64,000 bases of DNA from Novosphingobium sp. (GCA_024236215.1 JACKKX010000003.1:124001-188000), one strand, 5' to 3'. Positions 17,192-26,471 are shown, counted from the first letter of the stretch. Notes: generated by a model from the letters alone, not told the origin. Numbers and translations are program-made.

Positions 17192-17295
17192 GCAGGATAG
17201 CTAGGTGCGATGAACGCCCGCGGCAAGGTTTTGAAGCAATTTGCGCCCACCTGCCGCTTCCTAATCGCGCCAGCCGAGGCTATGCGGGTGTCGAG

Positions 17296-17925
17296 ATGGA
17301 TCAGCAGCAAGCCCAAAACGCCATTCTCGATGCCGCGCCTTTCGCGCTGTTCGATGAATGGTTTGCCGAGGCCAGGCGTCACGAGATCAACGATCCCGAA
17401 GCCGTTGCGCTTGCCACCGCAACAAAAGATGCAGCCCCGTCGCTGCGGATGGTTTTGATGAAGGATCATGGCGCCGATCTGCTCGGGCCGAAGGGGGGCT
17501 TCGTTTTCTACACCAACAGCCACAGCCGCAAAGGGGGCGAGCTGTTGGCCAATCCGCAAGCGGCGATGTTGTTCCACTGGAAATCGCTGCGCCGCCAGGT
17601 GCGGATCGAAGGCCAGATCGTTCAGGTTCCCGATCACATGGCCGATACCTATTTCGCTAGTCGCAGCCGGGATTCGCAGCTCGGCGCCCATGCGTCGGAC
17701 CAGTCCGCCCCACTGGCTTCGCGGGGCGAATTTCTTGCCCGGATCGCCAAGGTCACCGCGCAGCACCTGATTGGCGCGGTGCCGCGCCCGCCCCACTGGA
17801 CCGGCTTTTGCCTTGTTCCTGATGCTTTCGAATTCTGGATGGACCGTCCGTTCCGGCTCCACGAACGCCGCCGGTTTGAACGCAATTCCGCAGGGGGGTG
17901 GATCAGCACCCTGCTCTACCCATGA
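17296..17925 (+). CDS. pdxH: Pyridoxamine 5'-phosphate oxidase
   Basis: 209-residue FMN enzyme that oxidises pyridoxamine- or pyridoxine-phosphate to pyridoxal 5'-phosphate. Landmarks: SLRMVLMKDHG, FVFYTNSHSRKGGELLANP, the RRQVRIEGQ strand, and the C-terminal FWMDRPFRLHERRRFER. The next gene starts in its stop (ATGA). Confidence 0.96.
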   Translation: MDQQQAQNAILDAAPFALFDEWFAEARRHEINDPEAVALATATKDAAPSLRMVLMKDHGADLLGPKGGFVFYTNSHSRKGGELLANPQAAMLFHWKSLRRQVRIEGQIVQVPDHMADTYFASRSRDSQLGAHASDQSAPLASRGEFLARIAKVTAQHLIGAVPRPPHWTGFCLVPDAFEFWMDRPFRLHERRRFERNSAGGWISTLLYP

Positions 17926-18860
17926 ACAAGCACCACGAACTCAATCGCAGCGCCGCGTTGGCCAGCATTGCGGTCGCCCTGTTGCTGGTTGCGCTCAAGG
18001 TCTGGGCGGTGATCTCGACCGGTTCGACCGCCATGCTTGGCAGTCTTGCCGATACCACGCTTGACCTCATCGCCAGCATCGCGACGCTGGCGGGGGTGTG
18101 GGTCGCCGCCCAGCCGGCGGATGACAAGCACCGCTTTGGCCACGGCAAGGCCGAGGCGCTGGCGGCGATGTTCCAGGTGGTGTTGATCTCGATTTCAGCG
18201 CTGACGCTGGCCTTCCGTGCGGTGGACCAGTGGATAGCCGGGGCCCGGCCCGAAGGAGCGGAGGGCGGAATCGCGGTTTCAATGCTCGCGATCAGCGCCA
18301 CCTTCGCGCTTTTGGCCTGGCAGCGCCACGTCATTGCCAGAACCGGCAGCATCGCAATCGCAACCGACCACGTCCATTACAAGTCCGACCTGCTGCTCAA
18401 CCTGGCGGTTATCGCGGCATTGGCGCTTGACCAGTACGCCGGGATCGCCGGGGCCGACGCGGTGTTCGGGCTGGGCATCGCGCTGTGGCTGGGCTGGGGC
18501 GCTTGGGGCGCGTCGCAGGCTGCGATCGAGCAGCTGATGGACCACGAATGGCCCGAGGAGAAGAAGGCCCGCTTTCTGGAGGTGGTCGCGCGCCATCCGG
18601 AGCTTCGCGGGCTGCATGACTTGCGCACCCGCACCTCGGGAAATCGCGACTTCGTGCAGTTCCACGTTGCGGTCGACCCGCAAATGACCATTGCCGCCGC
18701 CCATGACGTGATGGACGAGATTGAGGCCAAGCTTTGCGCTGAATTTCCCGGGGTGGAAATCCTGATCCACCCCGACCCGGAAGGGCTGGTCAACGAAACT
18801 GGGCTGGCCGCGGTCGATCTTCTGGCCGATCGCGAAAGCGCCCACGGCCGGGCGGGTTGA
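17922..18860 (+). CDS. Cation diffusion facilitator (FieF/ZitB-like)
   Basis: 312-residue inner membrane efflux transporter for divalent metals, probably Zn or Fe by proton exchange. Six helices are predicted; the metal site is in GSLADTTLDLIAS (helix 2) and DHVHYKSDLLLN (helix 5), matching the Asp/His set of FieF. The cytosolic C-terminal domain covers residues 210-300. The start at 17922 (MNKHHELNRSAAL) overlaps the pdxH stop. It converges on fcl with six bases between. Confidence 0.93.
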   Translation: MNKHHELNRSAALASIAVALLLVALKVWAVISTGSTAMLGSLADTTLDLIASIATLAGVWVAAQPADDKHRFGHGKAEALAAMFQVVLISISALTLAFRAVDQWIAGARPEGAEGGIAVSMLAISATFALLAWQRHVIARTGSIAIATDHVHYKSDLLLNLAVIAALALDQYAGIAGADAVFGLGIALWLGWGAWGASQAAIEQLMDHEWPEEKKARFLEVVARHPELRGLHDLRTRTSGNRDFVQFHVAVDPQMTIAAAHDVMDEIEAKLCAEFPGVEILIHPDPEGLVNETGLAAVDLLADRESAHGRAG

Positions 18861-18866
18861 TCCGGC

Positions 18867-19814
18867 CTAAAGGTTGCGGCCTTCACCTGCCAGGAATGCG
18901 GCATAGCTGCGGCGAATGCCCTCGGCGAGATCGACAGTGGGTTTCCAGCCCATCGCGGCAAGGCGGGAATTGTCCATCAGCTTGCGCGGAGTGCCGTCGG
19001 GCTTGGACGGATCGGTCAGCACCTCGCCATCATGGCCCAGCACCTCCATCACCAGCCGGGCCAAATCGGCGATCGCGATGTCGCTGCCCGAGCCGACGTT
19101 GACATGCAGCGCATCGGAATAATTGCGCATCAGGAACAGGCAGGCATCGGCGCAATCGTCGACATAGAGGAATTCGCGCCGCGGGGTGCCGGTGCCCCAG
19201 ATCGCGACCGGCCCGCCGTGGACCTTGGCCTCGTGTACCTTGCGGATCAGCGCAGGCAGGACATGGCTGGCCTGGGGATCGAAATTGTCGCCCGGACCAT
19301 AGAGGTTGGTGGGCATGGCGCTGATGAAATCGCAGCCATATTGCTGGCGATAGGCATGGGCGAGCTTGATCCCGGCGATCTTGGCGATCGCATACCATTC
19401 GTTGGTCGGCTCGAGCGGGCCGGTCAGCAGCGCTTCCTCGCGGATCGGCTGCTGGGCGAATTTGGGATAGATGCACGACGAACCCAGGAACAGCAGCTTT
19501 TCCACTCCTGCCGATTCGGCGCCCGCAAGGATTGCGGTTTCGATCAGCAGGTTATCGCGCAGGAAATCGACCGGATGGGTGCTGTTGGCAAGGATTCCGC
19601 CAACCCGTGCTGCGGCGAGAAACACCGCCTGGGGGCGGTGGTTGTGCATCCAGCCCAGCACCGCGCGCTGGTCGGTCAGATCGAGCGCTTCGCGATCAAC
19701 GGTCAGCACTTGGCAATCCTCGCCCGCCAGCCGTCGCACGATCGCGCTGCCGACCATGCCGCGATGCCCCGCGACCCAGACGCGCTTGCCTGCCAGGGAA
19801 TAGGGTGTCTGCAT
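18867..19814 (-). CDS. fcl: GDP-L-fucose synthase
   Basis: 315-residue SDR enzyme that epimerises and reduces GDP-4-keto-6-deoxy-mannose to GDP-L-fucose. Landmarks: GHRGMVGSAIVRRL, SSCIYPKFAQQPI, and the Tyr/Lys pair in NEWYAIAKIAGIK. Start ATG shares a base with the gmd stop, so gmd and fcl are coupled. Together they supply GDP-fucose for surface polysaccharide; no glycosyltransferase is in view. Confidence 0.96.
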   Translation of the reverse strand: MQTPYSLAGKRVWVAGHRGMVGSAIVRRLAGEDCQVLTVDREALDLTDQRAVLGWMHNHRPQAVFLAAARVGGILANSTHPVDFLRDNLLIETAILAGAESAGVEKLLFLGSSCIYPKFAQQPIREEALLTGPLEPTNEWYAIAKIAGIKLAHAYRQQYGCDFISAMPTNLYGPGDNFDPQASHVLPALIRKVHEAKVHGGPVAIWGTGTPRREFLYVDDCADACLFLMRNYSDALHVNVGSGSDIAIADLARLVMEVLGHDGEVLTDPSKPDGTPRKLMDNSRLAAMGWKPTVDLAEGIRRSYAAFLAGEGRNL

Positions 19815-20878
19815 CAGCTCCCGCGGCCGATCTGGGCGGTTTTCATCGTTTCGAGATCGGCTGCGACCATCTCGCGCACCAGATCGCGCACCGAAGTTTC
19901 ATGGCGCCAGCCAAGTTTCTGGTGGGCCTTTGCGGGATCGCCGATCAGCAGATCGACCTCGGTTGGGCGGAAATAGCGCGGATCGACCGCGACGCGCAGC
20001 GCACCGGAGGCGGTGCAAAAGCCCTGTTCGTCGACGCCTGTGCCGCGCCATTCCAGGGCGATCCCGGCATCCGCGAAAGCCCAGTCGACGAATTGACGGA
20101 CCGAGTTGGTTTCACCGGTGGCGAGCACGAAATCGTCTGGCTCGTCTTGCTGGAGCATCATCCACATGCCCCGGGCATATTCGCGCGCATGGCCCCAATC
20201 GCGCCGGGCATCGAGGTTGCCGAGATAGAGTACGTCCTGGCGCCCCAGCGCGATCGCGGCGGCCGCCCGCGTGATCTTGCGGGTCACAAAGGTTTCGCCG
20301 CGCAGTGGGCTTTCATGGTTGAACAGGATCCCGTTGGAGGCATGGATGCCATAGGCCTCGCGGTAATTGACCACGATCCAGTAGGCATAGAGCTTGGCTG
20401 CGGCATAGGGGCTGCGCGGATAGAACGGGGTGGTCTCACGCTGGGGCACCTGCTGGACCAGCCCGTAAAGCTCGCTGGTCGATGCCTGATAAAAGCGCGT
20501 CTTCTTTTCCAGCCCGAGAATGCGGATCGCCTCAAGCAGCCGCAAGGTGCCCAGCGCATCGGAGTTGGCGGTATATTCGGGGGTCTCGAAGCTGACTTGG
20601 ACGTGGCTCTGCGCGGCGAGGTTGTAGATCTCGTCAGGTTGGGTTTCCTGGACGATGCGGATCAGGTTGGTGGCGTCGGTCATGTCGCCATAGTGCAGCG
20701 TCAGCTGGGGCGCGGGGACGTGCGGGTCCTCGTAGATCTCGTCAATCCGCGACGTGTTGAACGAGGACGAGCGGCGCTTGATCCCGTGGACCCGGTAACC
20801 CTTTTCCAGCAGCAGCCGCGCCAGATAAGCGCCGTCCTGGCCGGTCACTCCGGTAATCAAGGCTGTCTTGGCGCTCAC
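19814..20878 (-). CDS. gmd: GDP-mannose 4,6-dehydratase
   Basis: 354-residue SDR enzyme making GDP-4-keto-6-deoxy-D-mannose. The NADP-binding motif is [20 protein letters not shown], and the catalytic set is in ASTSELYG and [15 protein letters not shown]. The chosen start is GTG at 20878, which overlaps the upstream serine hydrolase stop as GTGA. Length fits the family. Confidence 0.95.
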   Translation of the reverse strand: MSAKTALITGVTGQDGAYLARLLLEKGYRVHGIKRRSSSFNTSRIDEIYEDPHVPAPQLTLHYGDMTDATNLIRIVQETQPDEIYNLAAQSHVQVSFETPEYTANSDALGTLRLLEAIRILGLEKKTRFYQASTSELYGLVQQVPQRETTPFYPRSPYAAAKLYAYWIVVNYREAYGIHASNGILFNHESPLRGETFVTRKITRAAAAIALGRQDVLYLGNLDARRDWGHAREYARGMWMMLQQDEPDDFVLATGETNSVRQFVDWAFADAGIALEWRGTGVDEQGFCTASGALRVAVDPRYFRPTEVDLLIGDPAKAHQKLGWRHETSVRDLVREMVAADLETMKTAQIGRGS

Positions 20879-22023
20879 GTGGCAGGCTCCTTGGGGAAAA
20901 GCTGCGCAATCCGGGCGATTGCGGTGCGTACCGGAACATGGCGTCCTTCGCCGTCCTGGGTCTTGCCGAGACGGACGATCGTGACCCCGTGATCGGGGAC
21001 CACCAGTACGTATTGTGCCAGGTGGCCGTTCATCGAAAAGGCGCTGGCGGGCAAACCCGGCCATTCGATCCGGCCATCGTCGGCCTGGGGCCGATTGAGC
21101 CAGGTTTGCGCGCCATAGCCGGGATTGCGCGGATTGGGGCTGGTCATGAAAGCGATCCAGGCGGTCGGGACCAGCTGGATGCCCTTGACCGCGCCCTTGT
21201 TGCGGAGGAATTCCCCAAACCGGCCCCAGTCGCGCGCGGTGCCGTGGATCAGGCTGCCCCCGATCAGGGTTCCGGCGGTGTCGAATTCGGGCACCATGCT
21301 CTTCATTCCCAGCGGGTCGAAGATCCGGGTGCGCAGATAGTCGCCAACCACCCGGCGGCGCTCTGCGGGATCGGTGCTGGAAGTGAGCGCCCGGGCGGCG
21401 AGGTCGGCGAGGATTACCGTAGTGGCAGAGGAATACTCCCACTTGCGCCCCGGTTCCGCCTCAAGCGGCTGGGCTTCAGCATAGGCGGCCATGTCGTCGC
21501 GCCCGTCGAGGAACAGCATCCGCACCTCGTCGCTTTCATAGGGCGGGTCTCCAGCCTCGGTGTGGCGCAGGCCCGAGCGCATCTGCAGCAATTGCCGCAG
21601 GGTGATTTCGCCGCGCGGATCGCCCGGACGCTGCCAGGCCGGGATCGGCACGCTTTCATCGAGCCGCAACCGTCCGTCGGCCACCAGCATGCCGATCATC
21701 ACGCCGGTTACGGTTTTTGCCATCGACCAGGAAACGAAGCTGGTGTTCTCGTGGTAGCCAGGGGCATAGCGTTCGGCGACGATCCGACCATCGCGCAGCA
21801 CCAGCAACGCGCGGGTTTCCGAGGTCTCTTCGCCGGAAAAAAGCGCATCGACCGCGCGGGCCAGCTTTTCGCGGGCAATTCCGGGCTTTTCGACCACCGC
21901 GGCAAGGGCTGCCTCGCCCAGCGGCGGAGGCGGCGGCTCGGCCTGTTGTTTGACCGAGCAACCGATCAGGGCTGGCAGCGCAAGCAGCGGCAGGATAAGG
22001 GGCAAACGGTGCACACGCATCAT
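20875..22023 (-). CDS. Serine hydrolase (beta-lactamase/class C PBP-like) lipoprotein
   Basis: 382-residue lipoprotein with a lipobox LIGC at about residue 22 and a Pro-rich linker. The hydrolase domain has the SxxK motif SMAK, a Tyr-x-Ser motif YSSAT in place of YxN, and HGT near the third motif position. The family includes peptidases and esterases as well as beta-lactamases, so the substrate is open. It overlaps gmd by the GTGA junction and is divergent from a small membrane-anchored gene by 25 bases. Start ATG 22023 or the next codon at 22020. Confidence 0.88.
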   Translation of the reverse strand: MMRVHRLPLILPLLALPALIGCSVKQQAEPPPPPLGEAALAAVVEKPGIAREKLARAVDALFSGEETSETRALLVLRDGRIVAERYAPGYHENTSFVSWSMAKTVTGVMIGMLVADGRLRLDESVPIPAWQRPGDPRGEITLRQLLQMRSGLRHTEAGDPPYESDEVRMLFLDGRDDMAAYAEAQPLEAEPGRKWEYSSATTVILADLAARALTSSTDPAERRRVVGDYLRTRIFDPLGMKSMVPEFDTAGTLIGGSLIHGTARDWGRFGEFLRNKGAVKGIQLVPTAWIAFMTSPNPRNPGYGAQTWLNRPQADDGRIEWPGLPASAFSMNGHLAQYVLVVPDHGVTIVRLGKTQDGEGRHVPVRTAIARIAQLFPKEPAT

Positions 22024-22048
22024 CTCTCACTTGCCCAAAGGCTTGCCG

Positions 22049-22396
22049 ATGGCAACAGCTAACCCTGCAAGACCGGCGCGGCGCGGTTCGATCCGTCGTT
22101 GGCTTTTGCTGCTGCTGGTCGTGCTGGGCCTTGCCCTGGCCTGGTTCTGGCAGCCGCTGAATGGTTATGCCCGCACCGGCGCCGCCTATGGCGCGCGGGT
22201 TGCCTGCTCGTGCCGCTTTGTCGGGGGGCGCAGTTTGGGTGACTGCAAGAAGGATTTCGAGCCGGGAATGGAGCTGATCGTGCTTTCCGAAGATTCGCAG
22301 CAAAAGAGCGTGACTGCGCGCTTCCCGCTGCTTGCGAGCGAAACTGCACGGCTTCGCCCCGGCGAAGGTTGCCGGCTCGATCCGTGGCGCGAATGA
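22049..22396 (+). CDS. Small single-pass membrane protein with Cys-rich periplasmic part
   Basis: 115-residue protein with a basic N-terminus, one membrane helix (WLLLLLVVLGLALAWFW) and a periplasmic part with four cysteines, three in ACSCRFVGGRSLGDC and one near the C-terminus (GEGCRLDPW). I do not recognise a named family. It is divergent from the serine hydrolase with only 25 bases between start codons, so the two must share regulatory DNA and may work together. Confidence 0.75.
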   Translation: MATANPARPARRGSIRRWLLLLLVVLGLALAWFWQPLNGYARTGAAYGARVACSCRFVGGRSLGDCKKDFEPGMELIVLSEDSQQKSVTARFPLLASETARLRPGEGCRLDPWRE

Positions 22397-22442
22397 TCCG
22401 GTAACCCGATGGCTAGAGATAGTTGGTAGAACCAGTTTCGAG

Positions 22443-23483
22443 ATGAACACGCCCTTGATCACCCCGGTCATTCTCTGCGGCGGCAGTGGCACGCGCCTGT
22501 GGCCCCGCAGCCGCGCGGCCAAGCCCAAGCCGTTCCTGCCGCTGGTGGGCGATGCAACCCTGTTCGAGGCTACTCTGGCGCGGTGCCCGGCTGCGGCGGG
22601 CTTTGCCGCGCCGGTGGTGGTGACAGGTGCGGCGCATCTTGCCCATGTCGAGCAGCAGCTTGCCGATCCCGGCGCGCGAGTGATCGTCGAGCCGGTCCAG
22701 CGCAACACTGCTGCCGCGATCGCGCTTGCCGCGCTGCGTCTGCCCGACGACGCTGTGATGCTGGTCTGCCCCAGCGACCACCACATCGCCGATGTGGATG
22801 CTTTTCGGGCTGCAGCACGGGCAGCGGCAAGCCTTGCTGCCGAGGATTGGCTGGTTTCCTTCGGCATCGCGCCGACCGCGCCCGAAACCGGGTTCGGCTA
22901 TCTCAAGCGCGGCGCGCCGATCGTCGATCTGGGCTTTCGCACCGCGCAATTCGTCGAAAAGCCCGATCTTGCCAGCGCCGAAGCCTTTCTGGCGGATGGT
23001 ACCTATGCCTGGAACGGGGGGATTTTCGCATTTCGCGCCGGGGCGTTCCTGGCCGAGCTTGAAGCGCATCGACCGGCGATTGCCAAGGCTGCCCGGGCGG
23101 CGGTGGCAGCGGGGCATGCGGAGGGACATTGCTTCCATCCCGGCGCGGCACAGTTCGCCGCGATCGTCAGCGAATCGGTCGACTATGCGGTGATGGAAAA
23201 CACCGCGCACGCGGCCATGGTTCCTGCGGCGATGGGCTGGTCCGACATCGGCAACTGGGATGCACTCCACGCTGCGCGCGAACACGACGCTGCTGGCAAC
23301 AGCCTGCGCGGGACCGCCGAGCTGGTGGGCTGCCGCAACGTTCTTGTAGATACGGATGGGCCGCGCGTTTCCGCGATCGGGCTGGAAGACGTGATGATCG
23401 TGGTCGACGGCAACGAAGTGCTGGTCACGACCCGTGCCGGGGCGCAACAGGTCGGCAAGTTGCGGGGCGCGGCCGAGCAGTGA
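22443..23483 (+). CDS. manC: Mannose-1-phosphate guanylyltransferase
   Basis: 346-residue nucleotidyltransferase forming GDP-mannose from mannose-1-phosphate and GTP. The signature GGSGTRLWPRSRAAKPKPF is at residues 12-30, followed by PSDHHIAD and FVEKPD. It lacks the C-terminal isomerase cupin of bifunctional enzymes; a separate isomerase gene follows with a GTGA overlap. Start ATG 22443. Confidence 0.94.
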   Translation: MNTPLITPVILCGGSGTRLWPRSRAAKPKPFLPLVGDATLFEATLARCPAAAGFAAPVVVTGAAHLAHVEQQLADPGARVIVEPVQRNTAAAIALAALRLPDDAVMLVCPSDHHIADVDAFRAAARAAASLAAEDWLVSFGIAPTAPETGFGYLKRGAPIVDLGFRTAQFVEKPDLASAEAFLADGTYAWNGGIFAFRAGAFLAELEAHRPAIAKAARAAVAAGHAEGHCFHPGAAQFAAIVSESVDYAVMENTAHAAMVPAAMGWSDIGNWDALHAAREHDAAGNSLRGTAELVGCRNVLVDTDGPRVSAIGLEDVMIVVDGNEVLVTTRAGAQQVGKLRGAAEQ

Positions 23484-24283
23484 ACCGGTGCCTTGCCCCG
23501 CACATGGTCGAACGCCCCTGGGGTCGGGATCGTCTGCCCGCACCGTTCGCGACGCCCTCTGGGCAGCGGATCGGGGAAATCTGGTTTGAGACTCCGCCGC
23601 AGATGGATGCGCTGTTGGTCAAATATATCTTCACCTCGCAGGCGCTGTCGGTGCAGGTCCACCCTGACGACCACCAGGCCCGCGCCGCCGGATCGGGTCT
23701 GCGCGGCAAGGAGGAATGCTGGCTGGTGATCGAGGCCCAGCCCGGCGCGCAGCTGGGGATCGGTTTTCGCGAGCCGCTCGATCCCGCCGCGATGCGCGCG
23801 GCCGCGCTCGATGGCTCGATCGAGGATCTGCTCGCGTGGCATCCGGTAGTGGCAGGCGATTTCTTTCGCATTCCGCCCGGAACGGTTCATGCCATCGGGG
23901 CCGGGATCGGGCTGATAGAGATCCAGCAGAACAGCGATATCACCTACCGGCTATATGACTACGGGCGCCCGCGCGAACTGCACCTCGATGCCGGCATGGC
24001 CGTTGCGCGTGGCGAGCGCTATCCCGATGTGTTGCACTGCCGGGTGGCGGCAAGCGGCTGCCAGGCGCTGGTCGATGGCCCCAATTTCCGGGTCGACCGG
24101 ATCGACGGCGCGCCCGAAGTCGGGGTGCAGACACGATACCGGGGCGCGGTGCTGGTTCTGCCACTCGATGGCGAGGCGGAGGTAGGCTGCTCGGTGGTGA
24201 GGCCGGGCCAATGTGCCCTGGCCGCCTCGCTCGATGACCTTGCCGCCGCGGGGCGCTGCCTGATCGCGCAGCCCTGCGCCTGA
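23480..24283 (+). CDS. manA: Mannose-6-phosphate isomerase, class I
   Basis: 267-residue zinc cupin that interconverts fructose-6-phosphate and mannose-6-phosphate. Zinc and active-site motifs are QVHPDDHQA, GKEECWLVI, and PPGTVHAIGAGIGLIEIQQNSDITYRLYDYGR (read in two parts). The GTG start overlaps the manC stop. It is shorter than E. coli ManA (about 390) but normal for the short bacterial type. No phosphomannomutase is in view, so that step lies elsewhere. Its stop abuts the convergent mnmA stop. Confidence 0.92.
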   Translation: MNRCLAPHMVERPWGRDRLPAPFATPSGQRIGEIWFETPPQMDALLVKYIFTSQALSVQVHPDDHQARAAGSGLRGKEECWLVIEAQPGAQLGIGFREPLDPAAMRAAALDGSIEDLLAWHPVVAGDFFRIPPGTVHAIGAGIGLIEIQQNSDITYRLYDYGRPRELHLDAGMAVARGERYPDVLHCRVAASGCQALVDGPNFRVDRIDGAPEVGVQTRYRGAVLVLPLDGEAEVGCSVVRPGQCALAASLDDLAAAGRCLIAQPCA

Positions 24284-25429
24284 TCAGGCAGGCTCGGTTT
24301 CCGCGATCCAACCCCCGCCGATCACGCGATCCCCGGCATAGAGCACTGCCGCCTGCCCCGGGGCGACGCCATATTCCGGCTGGTCAAAACGGATCGTCGC
24401 CGCCGCGCCATCGCCGAGCGGTCCATCGAGCCTGACCGGCACAGGCTTTGCGAGCGAGCGCACCTTGGCCGTCAGCGGCATATCGGGCAGCGGGCCGATC
24501 CGGTTGGTTTCGATCAGTTGGGCGGCGCCCACCGCCAGAAGGCGGCGGGGACCAGCCAAGACGCGGCGGTTTGCGGCATCGATCCCGGTGACATAGAGCG
24601 GCTCAGCCTGCCCGCCGATTTCCAGCCCGCGGCGCTGGCCGACGGTGAAGTGCACGATCCCCCGGTGCCGACCCAGCACCTCCCCGGTTTCAGCGTGGAT
24701 GATCTCGCCGCCCTCACCCGCCTCGGGCCGCAGCGCTTCGACCACTCGGGCGTAGTCACCATCGGGGACGAAGCAGATGTCCTGGCTGTCGGGCTTGGCC
24801 GCGTTTCTGAGCCCTGCCGCTTCGGCCAGGGCGCGCACTTCGTTCTTGGGCAGCCCGCCAAGCGGAAAGCGCAGGAAATCGAGCTGGGCTTCGCTGGTCG
24901 CGTAAAGGAAATAGGACTGGTCGCGCGCTGGATCGAACGCGCGGTGGAGCTCGGGCCCCTGCGCGGTTTCGACCCGCCGCACATAATGGCCGGTGGCAAG
25001 GCAATCTGCCCCCAGCTCGCGCGCCACGCGCAGCAGGTCGGTGAACTTCGGCCCCATGTTGCAGCGAATGCATGGGATCGGCGTGCGCCCGGAAAGGTAA
25101 TCGTCGGCAAAGCGCTCGACAACTTCCTCGCGGAAGGCGCTTTCATGGTCGATCACGTGATGGGTAATGCCCAGCCGGTCGGCGACGGCGCGGGCATCGC
25201 GGATATCGTCGCCCGCGCAGCAAGCGCCCTTGCGCTTGGCCGCCGCGCCCTGATCGTAAAGCTGGAGCGTCATCCCGATAACCTCGGCGCCGCTGCGCGC
25301 GGCCAGCGCCGCCACTACCGAGCTATCGACCCCGCCCGACATCGCAACCACGATCCGTCTGGCCGCGGTGGGACCGACAAGACCGAACAGGCTGGCGGAA
25401 TCTTCGGAAGAGGGCAGCGCGGTATTCAT
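24284..25429 (-). CDS. mnmA: tRNA-specific 2-thiouridylase
   Basis: 381-residue enzyme that puts sulfur on U34 of tRNA-Lys, -Glu and -Gln. The PP-loop SGGVDSS is at residues 31-37; the catalytic cysteines are in TPIPCIRCN and [12 protein letters not shown]. Family length. It is divergent from the small gene before sciP, with a 111-base spacer that holds two palindromes. Confidence 0.96.
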   Translation of the reverse strand: MNTALPSSEDSASLFGLVGPTAARRIVVAMSGGVDSSVVAALAARSGAEVIGMTLQLYDQGAAAKRKGACCAGDDIRDARAVADRLGITHHVIDHESAFREEVVERFADDYLSGRTPIPCIRCNMGPKFTDLLRVARELGADCLATGHYVRRVETAQGPELHRAFDPARDQSYFLYATSEAQLDFLRFPLGGLPKNEVRALAEAAGLRNAAKPDSQDICFVPDGDYARVVEALRPEAGEGGEIIHAETGEVLGRHRGIVHFTVGQRRGLEIGGQAEPLYVTGIDAANRRVLAGPRRLLAVGAAQLIETNRIGPLPDMPLTAKVRSLAKPVPVRLDGPLGDGAAATIRFDQPEYGVAPGQAAVLYAGDRVIGGGWIAETEPA

Positions 25430-25486
25430 CGCCGCGGCCCTTACACCCTGCCCGCTCGCCGCGAAAGGCGCAGCAATCCGGTAAGC

Positions 25487-25519
25487 TGTGTCAACACAAG
25501 GTAAAGCCCGGCTTTACCT
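25487..25519. promoter_or_regulatory. Two adjacent palindromes in the mnmA/sciP divergent spacer
   Basis: TGTGT-CA-ACACA (25487-25498) is followed directly by AGGTAAAGC-CCG-GCTTTACCT (25499-25519, perfect 9-bp arms). They sit 60-90 bases from mnmA and 20-50 bases from the small gene. The second could act as a hairpin, but its place between divergent starts fits an operator better. The regulator is unknown. Confidence 0.5.
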
Positions 25520-25540
25520 GATTTTGACCTTGTCAGGGTT

Positions 25541-25870
25541 ATGCAGCGGGCCATGGAACTAGGAATCGACCTGATCGCCAACCTGCGAGACCGGATCGGC
25601 AGCCCGTCTGCCTGGGTGGACGCGCCGGTTTTCGATTGGCAGGGGCTGCATTCGCGGCTGACGGCTGCCTACGCGGCTCGCCGGGTGCTGGCTGATGGCG
25701 ATTCGCGTGGTGCGACGCCTACGGGCGGTTTCGCCGAGTGGAAGGTGCAGCACGCCGAAGCGAAAACCTCACGTGGCGTTAACCGAAGTGATTCAACAGA
25801 TCGCAAAGCAGCTGCTGGCATCAGGGATGGCGACGCCGGGCAGGTCAATTCCGGCGGCCGAGGACAATGA
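25541..25870 (+). CDS. Small protein of unknown function coupled to sciP
   Basis: 109 residues from ATG 25541, or 105 from ATG 25553 (MELGIDLI). The middle part FDWQGLHSRLTAAYAARRVLA looks like a helix-rich motif I have seen in short uncharacterised alphaproteobacterial proteins; the second half is polar and likely disordered. The stop overlaps the sciP start as ATGA, which is the best sign that it is translated. No function can be given. Confidence 0.6.
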   Translation: MQRAMELGIDLIANLRDRIGSPSAWVDAPVFDWQGLHSRLTAAYAARRVLADGDSRGATPTGGFAEWKVQHAEAKTSRGVNRSDSTDRKAAAGIRDGDAGQVNSGGRGQ

Positions 25871-26169
25871 TGATCGAGAACCAGAAAATCCGCCCCGCGA
25901 TGGTAATCGGCCCGCTTGGCGAGCCCTTGACGATCGATTCACTGCCGTCGCCCGATACCACCCGCTGGGTCGTGCGGCGCAAGGCAGAGGTCGTGGCTGC
26001 GGTCAACGGCGGTCTGCTGACGATCGACGAGGTCTGCGAACGCTATAGTCTGACGCTCGAGGAATTCGCTTCCTGGCAGCGCGCAGTCGATCGCTCGGGA
26101 ATGCAGGGGCTGCGGGTTACGCGCCTCCAGCACTACCGTGATCTCTACGAGCGCCAGCTCAAGTACTGA
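25867..26169 (+). CDS. sciP: CtrA inhibitor SciP (DUF1153)
   Basis: 100-residue helix-turn-helix protein. In Caulobacter, SciP is made in G1 and stops CtrA from recruiting RNA polymerase at its promoters. The family signature is strong: RPAMVIGPLGEPLTIDSLP, then RWVVRRKAEVVAAVNGG, LTIDEVCERYSLTLEEFASWQ, and GLRVTRLQHYRD. The start can be ATG 25867 or the next codon. Its presence implies a CtrA-type cell cycle circuit; trcR at 1032 belongs to the same world. Confidence 0.95.
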   Translation: MMIENQKIRPAMVIGPLGEPLTIDSLPSPDTTRWVVRRKAEVVAAVNGGLLTIDEVCERYSLTLEEFASWQRAVDRSGMQGLRVTRLQHYRDLYERQLKY

Positions 26170-26187
26170 CAACTGTCCAGCGAAACC

Positions 26188-26227
26188 GAAGGGCCGGCGC
26201 GATCGAGGGTTCGCGTCGGCCCTTCCG
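26188..26227 (+). terminator. Terminator-like hairpin after sciP
   Basis: GAAGGGCCGGCGCGA (26188-26202) pairs, with one mismatch, to TCGCGTCGGCCCTTC (26211-26225) around an 8-base loop. The U-run is weak. Confidence 0.7.
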
Positions 26228-26387
26228 CGTTTGTGCGGCACCAGACGGGGTTGCCACCGCGTCACAGTACAAAGCTGTTCGCAGGATCGTCGGCGCCATT
26301 CACCGAGAGCGCAATTGCCTTGCGTTCAGACCAGGCCTATTGCGCGGGCAACGGCAAGGTGCTGTCGCAAGGAAGATTTTCCCACCC

Positions 26388-26414
26388 TTGCAGACGGTGA
26401 TATAGTGCTATAAT
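26388..26414 (+). promoter_or_regulatory. Candidate promoter and operator of the RND efflux operon
   Basis: TATAAT at 26409-26414 is preceded by TTGCAG at 26388-26393 (15-base spacer). The -10 box is part of TATAG-TG-CTATA (26401-26412), an AT-rich dyad that is striking in GC-rich DNA and placed where a repressor would block RNA polymerase. The rest of the 302-base gap between sciP and the operon shows no gene. Confidence 0.5.
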
Positions 26415-26471
26415 ACAGTTCGGGCGCAAGCACAGGGCCGCAATGTCGGCCAAGGGGGCGACAAGCCCAGG

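Noticed and set aside
20875-22023. Serine hydrolase as a beta-lactamase resistance gene
   Set aside because: Only the SxxK motif is clear; the second motif is YSS and the family is broad. A resistance role is not supported.
25770-25800. CtrA box (TTAA-N7-TTAA) near sciP
   Set aside because: GTTAACCGAAGTGATTCAAC has one TTAA only and no correctly spaced second half.
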